Shown here: in pieces, positions 62,338 through 64,000 of the stretch
Layout of the letters: each line of letters starts with the position of its first letter
Numbering within the stretch: position 1 is the first letter of the stretch
DNA from: Parascedosporium putredinis
Lineage: Eukaryota > Ascomycota > Sordariomycetes > Microascales > Microascaceae
Assembly: GCA_949357655.1 (NCBI GenBank)
Contig: CASHTG010000012.1
Coordinates: 3,038,001-3,102,000 of the forward strand
DNA length: 64,000 nt
Reading direction: 5' to 3'
The notes under the pieces: model-generated
The model's database searches: none
What the model was told of the DNA's origin: nothing
Seen by the model: only the letters and a program-made list of their open reading frames with translations
Translations under genes and position numbers: made by a program

Positions 62338-63834
62338 GGTGGGTAGTTATACTCTGGGTCAATGGGCGCACAGTTGAGCTGCTTATGGAAAGTGGTAATA
62401 ACGGATGGTGGGCCCGGGTGACCACCTTCTTCACGAAAGCCTGGCCGGGACCGGGAACAGTTGGGGGTGGCAGCCCGGTAAGGCAAACTTCCCAATGTTC
62501 CGCAAGGGGGTGTGGTGTGGGACTGTGGTCGCCAAGCAGAAAGAAGAGAAGAAGGGGGTGTTTGAGGACCCCTTTTGGCGCGGCGTCAAAATACCACCCA
62601 CGGCCTTTGCTCGAGTGTTGCGGGATGGTCCTGTCCTCTGATGATGGGCGAGTGGGTGGGGAGGGATAAGCTGAAAGGAACGAAGGAAAACCAGATCGTC
62701 AATAAATTTTGATTACGAGCTCATCCGGCGGCTTTTCCTAAATCGAATTTGATCTGGGCGTCGTTGTAGCTCAGCCCTCGATTTCCTTGTCGTCTGAAAG
62801 GTACCAGTTGAAAAAAAAAAAAATAAAAAGAAACAACCAACGGACGAGACAGCGATTGACCACTTGTGCTGAAACGGGCCAAAAAAGGCGTTCAATGGAA
62901 GGGGGAGGGGCGTATGGCATAGGCTGCGCCCAAAGGGGGTTGGAAGCAAGTGAACGACTGGGTAACGGGGACGTGTCGACGAGAAACCCTTTGGCGCCAG
63001 GTTCAGGCGCGACCACGCGCTCCAGGGGTGGAGTTGGAAAGTGTAAGCCGAACGGGAGAATGGAACCTGGATGGATCGCAAAAGCTCGCAAACTTGCTGT
63101 CGAGCGAGGTTCAAACTCGTAGCACGTCTGATCTTACAGGCACGTTCGTCAAGGGACCCTGTTTTGAGTGCGGAGAATGAGGCTGTGCTCACTAGGCAGG
63201 TATCTATGTCACACCCAGTATAAGTAAGGACTGCCAGTCCAGGAAAATAGATGGAAGCCAGTCAGTCGGGGATCCAGAAACACTTGATTTCCGGGTGAGA
63301 TCAAAATTCAGGCTAGCGCCATTTGATATGACGAGGGGTGTGAGCGCGCCAGTGTGTCGCATCACCCGTCCCCGCTCGTTCACGAGTGAAAAAGGCGAAA
63401 ACGCGAGCGCCATTGAGCGCGGCGAGAGATGATGAGATTATGGCAGAAGGGAAGTAAGTTGGTGTGGACGATGGCGAGCGCCAGCTGGGAATGGTGGGTG
63501 TACCGAGACGAGAGAGCTGAACGAGCCAACGTCTGGCGCGAAGATATTCTTGGATTCCAACGTGACGCGGGTTGAATGGTTGGGGAGGGATAACGTTACG
63601 GCGTCCGCCGCGCCGTCCTGGGAAGACAAGGAAAAGAACTTACACGGGTGTGGATGTTGTCTGGGGTTCGCGATGGACCGACCTCCAGTGGGCTTGGGTT
63701 GACCCGCAATTGGGGGTATGGATCAATTGATGCCCGCAAGTGCTCAAGTGCTGCTGAAGAGACCCAGATTGATCCTTGGCAGGACGCAGTGATAGGCTGG
63801 AATCTCGGTAATGCAACGCAACGCAGGATGAAAA
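62338..63834. other. 1.5-kb intergenic region left of the last small ORF
   Basis: It is the upstream region of the membrane-protein gene. It has a run of twelve A at about 62812-62823. Minus-strand frames at 62713-63192 and 63438-63629 have no motif. Confidence 0.5.
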
Positions 63835-63999
63835 ATGCTGCTTTTTTGGGTTGCCACGACGCTTGCTGTGGGCCTTGGTGGTACCGCAGTAGTAAGCTTC
63901 GCGAATCGATTAATTGAGACGTACGGCTTCTCGCAGGAGCAGCTGCTTCTCGAACGGCACTCAAAGGGGGAAAAGGGGAAACAAGAGGCTTTGGTGTAA
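63835..63999 (+). CDS. Possible 55-residue single-pass membrane protein (or last exon)
   Basis: An ATG in the context GAAAA-ATG opens a short frame to TAA at 63997-63999. It begins MLLFWVATTLAVGLGGTAVV, a good membrane helix, followed by SFANRLIETYGFSQEQLLLE and a Lys/Gly/Glu-rich end (KGEKGKQEALV). The pattern of one helix followed by an amphipathic charged tail is like small mitochondrial inner-membrane proteins, but I recognise no family. A CGCAG stands 8 bases before the ATG, so this may instead be the last exon of a gene whose first exon lies to the left. Confidence 0.35.
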   Translation: MLLFWVATTLAVGLGGTAVVSFANRLIETYGFSQEQLLLERHSKGEKGKQEALV

Positions 64000-64000
64000 G

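Noticed and set aside
1..64000. CRISPR array, bacterial operon, integrated virus or secondary-metabolite cluster
   Set aside because: No regularly spaced repeats with unique spacers, no viral replication or capsid genes, and no synthase or synthetase core genes are visible. Introns and gene content are those of a fungal nucleus.

Overview
The window reads as nuclear DNA of a filamentous ascomycete, most likely Pezizomycotina. The genes have short introns (about 50-120 bp) with GTAAGT-like donors. Coding third positions are rich in G and C. The proteins are typical of moulds: a UncA/Unc104 kinesin-3, a fungal CST subunit Ten1, a 2EXR protein, a GH10 xylanase with a CBM1, a GH93-type exo-arabinanase and a laccase-type multicopper oxidase. 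The species is not resolved. The two plant-wall hydrolases suggest a saprotroph or plant-associated fungus.

Layout. 3-12493 (-): one giant acidic repeat protein, running to or past the left edge. 12.6-17.7 kb: no supported gene. 17732-18722 (-): ESCRT-III SNF7, divergent from 19469-20041 (+) Ten1. 22883-24712 (+): secreted GH10 xylanase with a Ser/Thr linker and CBM1. 26122-31552 (+): kinesin-3. 32528-33765 (-): GH93-like secreted hydrolase. 35397-37625 (-): single-pass membrane kelch protein. 39975-41341 (+): mitochondrial class I release factor, convergent with 41577-43711 (-) multicopper oxidase, which is divergent from 45526-46634 (+) 2EXR protein. 49317-51064 (-): Gln-rich protein. 51.1-61.3 kb: gene-poor. 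61259-62337 (-): single-pass membrane protein of unknown function. 63835-63999 (+): possible 55-residue membrane protein.

The most important property is technical. Eleven of the twelve main coding genes need single-base additions to stay in frame, at about 35-40 places in all; only Ten1 needs none. Nearly all lie in G or C runs of three to five bases, and nearly all need one extra base of the same kind. Conserved housekeeping genes (kinesin-3, SNF7, release factor) show it as strongly as the giant gene. I read this as under-called homopolymers in the assembly, not gene decay. Each gene below is therefore described across its breaks, and break positions are listed. Any annotation that trusts the raw frames will fragment these genes.

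The genes do not form an obvious metabolic cluster. The most unusual locus is the giant acidic protein (over 4,100 residues), with Asp-Glu-Trp/Lys-Gly-Lys repeats near its N-terminus. This resembles fungal 'involucrin repeat'/Leashin-type proteins, but that assignment is an inference.
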